A stretch of DNA of 64,000 nucleotides from contig NC_058341.1 in the NCBI RefSeq assembly GCF_905475395.1, positions 29,217,501-29,281,500 on the forward strand. Direction: 5' to 3'. Made by a program: the position numbers and the translations under genes. The stretch is from Chrysoperla carnea (Eukaryota; Arthropoda; Insecta; Neuroptera; Chrysopidae). Under the pieces are notes generated by a model that was given only the letters and a program-made list of their open reading frames with translations, ran no database searches and was not told where the DNA came from. Of this stretch, positions 52,086-62,347 are shown piece by piece; the first letter of the stretch is position 1, and every line of letters starts with the position of its first letter.

Positions 52086-54794
52086 TGTATGTTTAATATA
52101 TTCAAATGAACATATAGGGCATAATAAAATTTGACTAACTCGTACCTTTTGAACCATCGTCTTTCAATTGACAGGAAGAAAAATGGGCACATCTTACCCA
52201 TTTTACATACTCAATAAAATTTTATGTCCATTTGTTGCAGACTTATCATACCGTTTCTTTTCTTATCTTGCCAAATTTTTAGTTTTCTATAAAATTTTAC
52301 TATTATTTGTTCTCCGCGCCGAAATAAACCCGCCCAACCTGCAATAGACTCGTATTAAAGCTCCCTTATTTAGCTCGTAAGAAGATAAACAGTTGAACAG
52401 GTACCTACTCCATTTTTATTATCTGTTTCTGCATACCACGAGTTGGAATTTTTATCGCACTGAAGTCATATTTGATAAAGGAACGAGCTTAAGTTTTGTG
52501 TTACATTAGTATGAGGGAGAGAACCATCCTTTTCATACTCTCCATAACTATTTATGACTGTTTGAAGTGTGAATTTGGGATAAATTATTCTGCCAACGAT
52601 AAACCCAAGACTGGATAGGTAAAAAACGCTGAACTTTTCCTTTTCCCAACTAGGTATCCATGTAATTTTCATATAACTGCGATAATGAACATAGTTTCAA
52701 AATGGTCCTTTTTTTCCAAATAATTTGGTTTTTTGAAAGTTTTGTACTATTCTTTAATATATTTATCTCAAATCGATCTTCAATTCTTATCTGCAGACGA
52801 TATCAAACAACTGTAAACGCAACCAATAAACACAAAATCAATACAATCAATAACCCAACAACAACAATAATATTGTAACGAATCTCGTATCCACATGTAA
52901 TATGTATTTTTATTATATGTTGAACAAGTCACCAAATAAAAAATTTAAATTAAGTGCACACACATACACGGACTCGCACAGAAAAGAAATAAAAATATAT
53001 ACAAAAAAAATCTCATTTACACCCCAACTGAACAATTACAACGTATAAAGAGCGTATGTCAAGAGTTGTTAATATGCAAATTTATTGTATCTGTTCAACC
53101 AAACCCACGGAATTGTATTTACAGAGGTGTATTTTTTTATTTATAATTGAGTGTGTGGCGAAAAAAAATGATGATTTACACATCTTTAATTTGCTATGAA
53201 TTTTGAAAATTAATGGTGTGAATAACTTGCTAGTGGATATGCAAGTTTTTTGATTGTTAACAAAATGTTTTTCCCTCAATAGTAGGTATCTTTTATACCA
53301 GGTAGCACAGGTCGATAGCCTTGTGTTTCTTCCCTTAAATGTCTCCAAAAAAAAAAATAGTCAGCCATATGTACTGTCGACGGATGTGAAAACTTTAAAC
53401 ACTGGAATAACCGTGTTATTTTTTTAAATTAATTTTAGTATAAATTATTGCTTAACTTAAGTGATCGGGCGAGAAACATTGTTTTCAATATGGTATATTA
53501 TGTGGAGCATGACGAAGACGCGAGCTCCAATTTGTATTCACTCAAAAAGTGCTAGACTAGCTAAAGAAGTTTTCACTTCAAAAAATTAAAGTCACAATTT
53601 CAATATTTTACGTTTGTCTGAGATTGCTATTTACATCAATATAAAGAAAACAATTGTAAATCAGTCAGTTGCGTTGTACTAGATTTGGATTAGACAAATT
53701 CCCGAATGCTTTTAAAATTCCAGATAAATTTTCCATTGACTCAAGCCAAAAAAGCCAAGTTTTCACGATATAGGTACTCAGTTTCCAACTTTTTTAAATT
53801 TATAATAAATTTTATCTACTTGAAATTTGTATAGACCTGTAAAAAACAGAATAGCTGACAGTGACAAATTGCAGTTTTTCAGCCCCGAAAACATCTGCAT
53901 TCAGAGACTATCTCAAATTTACAAAACGGATACCCAAAGTGGGTTAAAGTAATTTCAATCTTTGTGTTATTTTTCAGAAAGTACCACAAATAATTGAAAA
54001 ACAGAATATCTGACAAACTTCATTCAGAAACTATCGAAAGATGATTCGGAAAACAAGATTTTTTGTGAAAATGTTTTAAGTATAAAATGAATTAATTTTA
54101 CCTATAATTTTCTTTATTTTTGATTTGTATGGATTTTAATCGTTATTCAGATAAAAAAGTGTCCGACACGAAATTGCGAGTTTTTTTATAGGAAATAACT
54201 CAATTTCAAATTTTCATCTAATTGAAGATATTTGAGTAGTCTTTATTTTATTTCAGACACCAAATTTCCATTTTACATAGTCATTACTATGTGGCGAATA
54301 TGGAGATTAAAAAACATTTTCGATTAAATTACTAATTGCTCACCTGCACATGATAATCCTTTCACACTTCGTGCCATGTAATGATGAGTGTTTTTCTCTG
54401 TGGGATTCCATTTTTTTTTTACGTTTGACCATCATTTCATTTTTTCTAACTTGTTGAATACCTTTGATAAAGTGTAAGTGTATAAAAAAAATACTTGGTA
54501 ATATAACAAGAGATTTATTGTTTTTTAGAATGCATGAAAAATGTTAATTTCTTCTTCAACCAATGATGATGATGAAGATTGAAACGAATTTTATTATTTA
54601 TTTTAAATTTTAATACTTACCCCCTCGTTATATGTGTAGATTGTACATAGTTTTGATAAACCCCCTGTCGAGTAATCGTGTTTTGAGCGCAGCATGAACA
54701 TGTTCGTACAACGAACATTATACTACTGTCCATTTGAATTAATAAGTAAACGCTATTTTTAGTAATTCGTTTAATTAGGATGCCGTACACTATA

Positions 54795-55433
54795 CAAGGT
54801 GGACCATTTTAATTTATTTACTTACTCGTTTTGTAGAATTTAATGGGGGACATCATGTGCTGACATCAGATTGAATTTAGTTCTCCAGGCTGCTTTAATA
54901 AAAATTAAGTTAAGTAATAGAATAACATTTTAAATTAGAAAGTTGATCCTCATTAAATACTATAACTTTACTTAGAAAATTCTTTTAGACAAAATCATAT
55001 GAAAATTAAGGTCAAATAACCTTGAAATTATAATTTCAGTTCATATTCACGGACCTCGGACGAATGTCCTCTATTACTAAGATAACTTTTGGCTAAAGCA
55101 TTTTTCTGTAGCTAGCGTTTTCTCTTTCGATTATATGCAATATTGACATATTTCGAAGTCGTATTTCTTCCGAAAGCTATCGATTTTCGAAAAAATATTT
55201 TTAATAAAAAATGAAGATTAATGAGGAATAATAACTTTCTTATTTAAAGTGTTCTATCTCTAACCATTTAGAATCTGAATTGACTGTTAAATAAACTTGT
55301 AGAACTAGGATCAATCTGATGTCAGAGCATGATGTCCCCGATCAAACTCTACAACTTTTGTTCAAGTTATTTTTTCATTAGTTAACTGCAAAAATGAGCT
55401 ATTAGCCATAATATATTAAAATTTTCCATCCTG
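54795..55433. mobile_element. MITE-like element with long subterminal inverted repeats
   Basis: The outer ends (CAAGGTGGACCATTTTAATT at 54,795 and, on the other strand, CAGGATGGAAAATTTTAATA ending 55,433) are related. An inner inverted pair at about 54,832-54,890 and 55,302-55,365 shares GGGGACATCATG and CTGACATCAGATTGA. 639 bp, no open frame. Confidence 0.55.
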
Positions 55434-56493
55434 TTAAAACAACCGTTTACGACATCTAAATAAACTAAATGCCCTTAAGATATTTATATCAACTAATATT
55501 TCTCACTTTAGTTTTCTCATTTTGAGTTTTAAAACTAAGGTTACAACGTAAGATTTGTTATTTTATTTTGATCTTTTTTAGTACCGGAATTGAATTGTTG
55601 AATAAATTTTGTTTTCCGTATTTACTCAGTGTGGCACAAAATCCTTAAATATATTTTGTGTGCAAATGTAAAAACTAACTACGAAGCTTTAATATTTGTT
55701 TGTGGCATGTTTAACCATCTTTTTTAAATTATCATTTGATACGCATATGTGTCGGGTGCTTGTTTCTTTGAGTTTAATTGAGTTTTAACGCCCGTTGTTA
55801 AACGACAAAAAAGGTTGTAAATATAATTTATTTAAGTTAATCAGTTAAAGAATATTAATAAATATTTACAACAGAAAAATAAACTCCTTCGATTTGTTTC
55901 GAATAATTGAAATTTTTGAACAATTCGAATAATAAGAACAATTAAACAAATAGTATTGGGGTAGAAATTTGGTAAACATTTGACAAAATCAAAGAACAAG
56001 CTGTTGGTTGTTAAAAATTACTTTCCGTTGTTATTTCATATTTAGTACTTTTACCTTACCTAAGGGGTGGGTGGTGAACAAAGTACAAAATTTTGAATAT
56101 TTTCAAAATAAAGGATTTATTATTGTCCCACAAATTTAATTAACAATTATGATAATTTACATTTGAAAAATAATATTTGTGCAATTTGATTCCTTATTTT
56201 CAAAATTTTTAATGCATTACGTTTAATTAATTAGTGTTTTTCAATAGTTTTAATTTGACAATCACTATTACATTTACATGTAAAGAATTGCAAATTAGTC
56301 ATAACAGCCTCCTTTATCGCCAAAATTTTTCACTGGAAGCGCTGGCATCGATTTTATTGTCCCAACCATTACTACGCACACAACGATTTAAAAAATTAAA
56401 AAAAAACCCTAAAAACGTGAGAAAGTTTTATAGACTTATCTTTAAAAATAATAATCGTTAAGTCATGTTGAAATAATTAATTTTATATTTTAA

Positions 56494-56549
56494 TTTTCAC
56501 GAGTTTTGATATATAAAAGACAATTGTATCAAACAAGTGAACATCAGTT
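56494..56549 (+). promoter_or_regulatory. Silk gene 2 core promoter: TTTTCACGA, TATA, initiator
   Basis: TTTTCACGA at 56,494-56,502 is followed by TATATAAAAG at 56,510-56,519 and a TCAGTT initiator-like motif at 56,544-56,549, about 34 bases downstream of TATA. TCACGA starts 22 bases before the last G of the TATA motif, as in genes 1 and 3. Unlike those genes, only one TCACGA box is present because TTTTCACGA and the TATA-proximal box coincide. Confidence 0.75.
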
Positions 56550-56579
56550 TATCTGTCAACAATTTTTGTAAAAATCAAA

Positions 56580-58722
56580 ATGAATTCTAAATTTGTGGTT
56601 ATTGTATTAGCCGCCGTGGCTATACAATTGTTAACTAATAATATTTGGAGTAATGTGAACGCACATCCAACGGTAAATTTGTTTTCATTTAATTGAAATA
56701 TATATATCTTTAATATATTATGACAACTTATCATTTCAGAACTGTGATAACTCTGGAGGTTCATCTGGATCATCAGCTTCCGGATCAGCAGCTGCTTCAG
56801 GCTCTGGTGCAGCTTCGGGCTCTGGAGCAGCTTCAGGCTCTGGAGCAGCTTCAGGCTCTGGAGCAGCTTCAGGCTCAGGAGCAGCTTCAGGCTCTGGAGC
56901 AGCTTCAGGCTCTGGAGCAGCTTCAGGCTCTGGAGCAGCTTCAGGTTCAGGAGCAGCTTCAGGTTCAGGAGCAGCTTCGGGCTCTGGAGCAGCTTCAGGC
57001 TCTGGAGCAGCTTCAGGCTCTGGTGCAGCTTCAAGCTCTGGAGCAGCTTCCGGTTCGGGCGCTGCATCAGGCTCTGGCTCAGCTTCTGGATCTGGTGCAG
57101 CCTCAGGCTCCTCATCCGGTTCGGGATCATCCTCAGGTTCAGGATGTGGATCGGGCTCTGGGTCCGCATCTGGTTCTTCAGGAGGATCATCTGCCAGTGC
57201 CTCTAAAGGTTCAGCAGGTGCATCGTCTAATGGTTCAGTTGCTGGAGCCTCTAAGGGATCTGCTGGTGCATCATCAGGAGGATCTTCTGCTTCTGCTTCT
57301 AAAGGTTCAGCAGGAGCATCGTCAGGTAGTTCAACGGCAGCAGCTAGTAAGGGATCAGCAGGTGCTTCATCTAAGGGTTCATCTGCATCTGCTACAAAAG
57401 GATCGGCTGGTGCTTCATCTTGTGGTTCCACGGCTAGTGCTAGTAAAGGAGCGGCTGGTGCTTCATCCAATGGCTCATCTGCATCTGCTTCCAAAGGATC
57501 AGCGGGTGCTTCATCAGGTGGTTCTACAGCTGGTGCTAGTAAAGGATCAGCAGGTGCTTCATCTAATGGTTCATCTGCAACTGCTACAAAAGGCTCAGCA
57601 GGTGCATCATCTGGTAACTCGACGGCTGTAGCTAGTAAGGGATCAGCAGGTGCTTCATCAAATGGCTCCTCTGCTAGTGCCTCAAAAGGCTCAGCTGGGG
57701 CCTCCTCCCAAGGTTCGAGTGCATCTGCAACAAAAGGTTCTGCTGGTGCAACATCCAACGGATCTTCGGCTGTTGCTAGCAAGGGATCGGCTGGAGCTGC
57801 TTCTGGCAATTCTACTGCTTCTGCAACGAAAGGATCTAGCAGTGCTTCATCAAATGGGTCATCGGCCGGTGCCACTAAAGATGGAGCTGGTGCAGCCTCA
57901 AATGGATCAACTGCAGTTGCTTCAAAAGGATCAGCAGGAGCGGCATCTGGCAATTCAACTGCTTCGGCAAGCAAAGGCTCCGCAGGTGCTTCTTCCAATG
58001 GATCTTCTGCAACAGCAACTAAAGGATCTGCCGGTGCAACATCAAATGGATCTTCAGCTGTAGCTAGCAAAGGATCGGCTGGAGCCTCATCCGGAAACTC
58101 TACTGCCTCTGCATCGAAAGGATCTGCTGGTGCTTCATCAAATGGCTCTTCAGCATCAGCTTCCAAAGGATCAGCAGGTGCAACATCTGCTGGATCTTCA
58201 GCTGTGGCTAGCAAAGGATCGGCAGGAGCTTCATCTGGAAATTCAACTGCCAGTGCATCAAAAGGATCTGCTGGTGCATCATCAAATGGATCCTCTGCTA
58301 CTGCTTCGAAGGGATCGGCAGGTGCATCGTCAGGAAGTTCGTCTGCATCTGCTTCCAAAGGATCAGCAGGTGCAACATCTGCTGGATCTTCAGCTGTGGC
58401 TAGCAAAGGATCGGCTGGAGCTTCATCTGGTAATTCAACTGCCTCTGCATCCAAAGGATCAGCTGGTGCATCATCAAATGGATCATCAGCTTCGGCTTCT
58501 AAAGGATCAGCAGGTGCAACATCTGCTGGATCTTCGGCAGCTGCATCAAAGGGATCTGCCTCTGCTTCATCAGACGGTTCTTCGGCCGCTTGTGATTCAG
58601 GAGAATCTGATGCTGTTGATAAAGCCAATCTTGCTGCCATTGCTAATATTGCAGCTGCGGCGGGTAAGCCATCGGGTAAATCAGCTCCATCATGCGACGA
58701 TTATTACGATTATGAATGTTAG
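56580..58722 (+). CDS. Silk gene 2: egg-stalk-type silk protein, 691 aa
   Basis: Exons 56,580-56,672 and 56,740-58,722 with a 67-bp phase-0 GT-AG intron. Exon 1 is a 31-residue signal-peptide exon with probable cleavage after NVNA, leaving HPTNCD at the N terminus. Next come 17 GSGAAS hexapeptides (56,800-57,105), a Ser/Gly junction with one Cys (GSGCGSG), then 29 unbroken 16-residue units such as KGSAGASSNGSSASAS (57,205-58,596), nearly all with Lys-Gly at positions 1-2. Unit 5 (57,397) has Cys at position 9. The C terminus is non-repetitive: an Ala-rich helix-like segment (NLAAIANIAAAAG), then SCDDYYDYEC. The plan matches lacewing MalXB-type silks, extracellular structural proteins; 8-residue strands with turns at KG and NG fit cross-beta stacking. 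The long antisense frame across it is a composition shadow. Confidence 0.87.
56800..57105 (+). repeat. 18-bp coding repeat array, 17 units (silk gene 2)
   Basis: Hexapeptide GSGAAS units at exactly 18-bp steps. Units 2-13 are almost identical in DNA (GGCTCTGGAGCAGCTTCA), unlike the codon-diverse 48-bp array downstream, which suggests recent homogenisation or expansion. Confidence 0.9.
57205..58596 (+). repeat. 48-bp coding repeat array, 29 units (silk gene 2)
   Basis: The turn Lys codon recurs at every 48 bp from 57,205 to 58,549 with no indel. From 57,733 a 144-bp higher-order repeat appears: a unit ending AVAS, one with GNSTASA, and one with SSNGSS, seen five times with one extra unit at 58,309. 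Confidence 0.92.
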
Positions 58723-58764
58723 TATTGTTAAAATTAAGTACTATTTTAAATGCTATTTATGAAT

Positions 58765-58884
58765 AATAAAACATTTTATTTATTTGTTTTCTAGGTTAAC
58801 AAAATTACGTTAATTTGACTACCATTGCACAAGTGTACCATGTTATTTGATATAAAAATACTATTATTTTTGCACCTCAATAAA
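58765..58884 (+). terminator. Polyadenylation signals of silk gene 2
   Basis: AATAAA at 58,765-58,770, 43 bases after the stop codon, the same distance as in silk gene 1, and a second at 58,879-58,884. Confidence 0.6.
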
Positions 58885-60944
58885 AAATTTATTTAATGAA
58901 TGATGTTTTAAATTATTTCTGCTTATTAAAAAGACTAACTAACAGTTTCAAATTTCGTACAAATGTTCGTCACATACAAAATATACATTGCCAATGCAGC
59001 TTCATGTAGTAAGCCATATTTTACCTAAAGAGGAATATTTACTTTCCTAGACAAGTTTTAGCCTTTCTGCTTCAAAAATAGAATACCAATAAAAGTATGA
59101 CCAAAGGAGAAATTGAAATTAAAATCAAACGGAATGTATACATGTTCACTATTCAATTCAAAAATTTAATAATTAAATTATAAAGATGGCAGGCTGTGAA
59201 ATTGGGCTTATAAAATTCAGCTAAGCTCTGTATCATCTAAGTAGAGTAATTTTTTCTACCAGGTTTAGAGGGATTTGCAAAGAGCGAAATCATCAAAGAT
59301 AGAACATTCTGAATGATTATAAGTATCTTTCAGCTTTCGGTTTGTTAATTCAAATTTCATTTGATTGTTTTGATTTCAACCTTATACACAGACATATTTT
59401 TTCATGTTTTTTTTTAATGCAGTGGTTAATATTAAAACAAATAATAATAACGTTTTGTAAAATAATTGGTTAGATTCATTTAATTCCAGATTTATTTAAT
59501 TTTGCTACAATACCCTTCTCCATGTGTGATATAAGTTTTAAAAGACTGTAAGTACGATTTGAATAAAATTTGGTATCAAGATGGGTTTAGGTATTTAAAA
59601 GGTCAAGTTCTTGACCTTGAATGCGCAAATTACAAAATTTTGAATTTGTCCAAACTAAAAAATATTTTTTGTATTTTTTTATCTGTTTTCAGCAAAAAAC
59701 TTGTCTTGTGATTTTTTCTTTTTACCTTCCTTTATATCTTCCAAAAATTTATATCAAACATGGAAAAAGATATTGTAACAAGATTTTACTTTTTTCTTAA
59801 AATAGCATTTTTGAAACTATGAGTTTTTGAAATTAGTTGTTACTCTATTATTTTGAAAGTATAATGGTAAAAGCCCGTAGTTTTTGTATTGCTCTGCAAA
59901 AACTGAAAAAATCTGAAAATTTTGTAGTTTTTCAGCTATCACGAGATAGTTTCATATTCCCCAAAGGGGTCGAAATAAAATACCAAAAAAGTTTAGGTTG
60001 TTTTTGAAAACGATTATTGAGAATTCGCTTACAATGTAGGTAGGTATATTTAACCAATTTATTCGTCGTTATATTGTAAAGCTCATGTTAAAATAATTTG
60101 CTTATCTTGACCGATTTTTAAATAATTGGAAATGGTTATGGCAAGGCGAAAAGTTGTGTCAATAATAAGTCACTCCCCATATCAAAAATTTAAATTTTAA
60201 AATGCAAGAAGTCTTTGATGATGTTGATTATTTTCAGTCCTGATCTTAAAAAACCCAAAAAATTTTGGAAGAAGAAATTATTTTCGCAATAAGGTAGAAA
60301 TGGCAAAATAAAAAGTACTTCGATTTTAGAATTGCGATCCCAGAACGGGAACAACAGCAAATAACAATGCAACGAAAATTATTAAAAAGAGATGTATTCA
60401 TTTATTATGTCTTATTTTTAAGCAAATCTGTTTTGAATAAATCTGATCAAAACTTAAAATAAATGCTTGTTAAAAATTTTGAAATCCAATGCCAAATTTT
60501 ACGGTTAGTAGACAAGTCTTTATACATTAAAACGTAATAAAAATAATTTTTAATTTTTTATTCGTAAAAATAATTTTTTAAAACTGCTTACTATTTGTGA
60601 TGAGGGTTTATTGTATGTTTTGGCCTCTAAGGACTTTTTTATTTTTATTTGATAAAGTTTCAAACGAATTGACAAAATCATTGGGGAACAATTTTGTTGT
60701 TGAAAGGGAAATTTCTTTTACAGGGATATTAAAAACATACACAAATAAAGACATCATATCTAAATTAGTAAAAATGGACTCAAAGATGCTCAACATACAA
60801 ATTGTAATTGGGATCCCAAAACCAAAATTTTTCTCCTACGAGCTAGCACATAAATAAGCAATTTTTATTCAAAAAAACTAAAGACGATATTCTTTACACA
60901 AAAATAAGAAAAACATTTAGATAAATTTGTAATTGTCAGTAATA
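58885..60944. other. Spacer between silk gene 2 and the mariner palindrome
   Basis: No supported gene. The longest open frame (60,600-60,857, plus, 85 codons from ATG) has no recognisable domain and AT-rich codon use, and I would not call it. The rest is AT-rich non-coding DNA. Confidence 0.5.
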
Positions 60945-61123
60945 ATAGGTTGGCTGATAAGTCCCCGGTCTGACACATAGATGGCGTCGCTAGTATTAAA
61001 TGCATATTATTTTTATATAGTACCAACCTTCAAATGATTCGTGTCAAAATTTGACGTCTGTAAGTCAATTAGTTTGTGAGATAGAGCGTCTTTTGTGAAG
61101 CAACTTTTGTTATTGTGAAAAAA

Positions 61124-61223
61124 ATGGAAAAAAAGGAATTTCGTGTTTTGATAAAATACTGTTTTCTGAAGGGAAAAAATACAGTGGAAGCAAAAACTTT
61201 GCTTGATAATGAGTTTCCGGACT
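61124..61223 (+). pseudogene. Mariner transposase N-terminal fragment, left copy
   Basis: Encodes MEKKEFRVLIKYCFLKGKN and then VEAKTLLDNEFPD, the start of an irritans-subfamily mariner transposase (part of the DNA-binding helix-turn-helix region). As I remember the family, Trp stands where Leu now follows KT. Only about 33 residues remain before the sequence folds back at the palindrome, so no catalytic domain is present and the fragment is inactive. Confidence 0.88.
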
Positions 61224-61284
61224 CTGTATTTTTTCCCTTCAGAAAACAGTATTTTATCAAAACACGAAATTCCATTTTTTCCAT
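61224..61284 (-). pseudogene. Mariner transposase N-terminal fragment, inverted copy
   Basis: Mirror of the left copy: the start codon is at 61,282-61,284 on the minus strand and the frame reads MEKMEFRVLIKYCFL and on to the palindrome centre. One of the two arm mismatches changes Lys to Met at codon 4. Confidence 0.85.
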
Positions 61285-61453
61285 TTTTTTCACAATAACA
61301 AAAGTTGCTTCACAAAAGACGCTCTATCTCACAAACTAATTGACTTACAGACGTCAAATTTTGACACGAATCATTTGAAGGTTGGTACTATATAAAAATA
61401 ATATGCATTTAATACTAGCGACGCTATCTATGTGTCAGACCGGGGACTTATCA

Positions 61454-62234
61454 TGTTACAAAGTTTGCAATGAAAGTAAAATAAATTAAAACAATTTATT
61501 ATTTTTATTTTGCAGTACGCGAAATTCTTTTTACAAAAATATAGGAAAAAATAATTTTTGTGTGTACATATATCAAAGGGTTTTCTTTTTTGAGATAAGC
61601 GTTGATAATCTTATATTTTTTGCCCTCCCGTCGATGTATGAAAAATAAAGTAAAATGTTATCAAATAAAATACTGAATGTAATTTTTGTCTTGAAAAGAG
61701 AATCTCTAAAACATTCAAATCATAATTAAATATTATAATTAGTCATTAAATTCTTATTATTATTATTTTTTTAATTTAAAATAATGATTTACTAATCTTT
61801 TTTATTTATTTTATATTAAAGATAAATCTCATATTAATATTAACTTGAAAATTACACGTATTAGACTTTGAGGACATTTTGATGTCTCGGAATTCAAAAT
61901 TTCAAAAATTATACATTCAATGCAAATTAAATCAAAGAATTACAAAATTTCTATCAAAATTATTTGATGCTCGATATGTTACACAATAAATACTAATGGT
62001 AATGAAAACTGGTAGCCAAGTAAAATAAGTTCCAAAATTTTTTAAATTGGAATATATTCTTCAGCTATCATAACAATACATAACAATAATAAATAATTAA
62101 GTATAATAAATAAATACCTAATAATTGAGGCATTCAAAAATTTATTGTGACAAACTAAAATATTTTTTAACATGTGTTAGAAAAACAAAGTGAAGAAAAC
62201 TGTTATACATGAAAACACAAATAATTTTTAATTA
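61454..62234. other. Upstream region of silk gene 3
   Basis: AT-rich, with no open frame of interest and no repeat that I can match elsewhere in the window. It presumably carries distal control sequence for silk gene 3. Confidence 0.45.
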
Positions 62235-62307
62235 TTTTCACGAAATTGTAATAAAAGATTATGTGATAAGAGCGTTATTATCACGACAAAATGCATATAA
62301 AAGCAGC
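62235..62307 (+). promoter_or_regulatory. Silk gene 3 core promoter: two TCACGA boxes and TATA
   Basis: TTTTCACGA at 62,235-62,243, TCACGA again at 62,281-62,286, and TATAAAAG within TGCATATAAAAGCAGC (62,292-62,307). 62,280-62,307 matches the silk gene 1 block at 24 of 28 positions. A start near 62,331 (TCAACT) would fit TATA spacing. Confidence 0.75.
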
Positions 62308-62347
62308 TAAAAATTAACAAGTATCTTTTCAACTATAAACAAACAAA

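Larger units (their letters stand above)
42151..56493. other. Intergenic, repeat-bearing DNA upstream of silk gene 2
   Basis: No supported gene. It holds three family C copies, two family B copies, family F copy 2, a 59-bp-period tandem repeat at 46,322-46,413 and an inverted-repeat element at 54,795-55,433. Open frames up to 88 aa (for example 53,082-53,348 and 52,466-52,672, both minus) show no domain that I recognise. Confidence 0.5.
60945..61453. mobile_element. Palindromic double-5'-end mariner (irritans/Himar1-like)
   Basis: The left arm 60,955-61,184 and right arm 61,224-61,453 are 230-bp inverted copies with only two mismatches and no indel, around a 39-bp spacer. The left end continues outward as ATAGGTTGGC after a TA, and TGATAAGTCCCCGGTCTGAC is the terminal repeat I know from Himar1-type mariners. 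The right arm stops at CTTATCA, losing the outer bases. Both arms hold the mariner 5' UTR and the start of the transposase gene; the 3' part of the element is absent. If transcribed, the RNA would fold into a long hairpin. It lies about 0.9 kb before silk gene 3. Confidence 0.92.

Noticed and set aside
56549..58762. Minus-strand 634-codon frame and plus-strand 303-, 137- and 210-codon frames over silk gene 2
   Set aside because: Composition shadows of the repetitive exon; no signal peptide, splice context or promoter on that strand.
60600..60857. 85-codon ATG frame before the mariner palindrome
   Set aside because: No domain, signal peptide or nearby promoter recognised; length is within chance for this AT-rich DNA.
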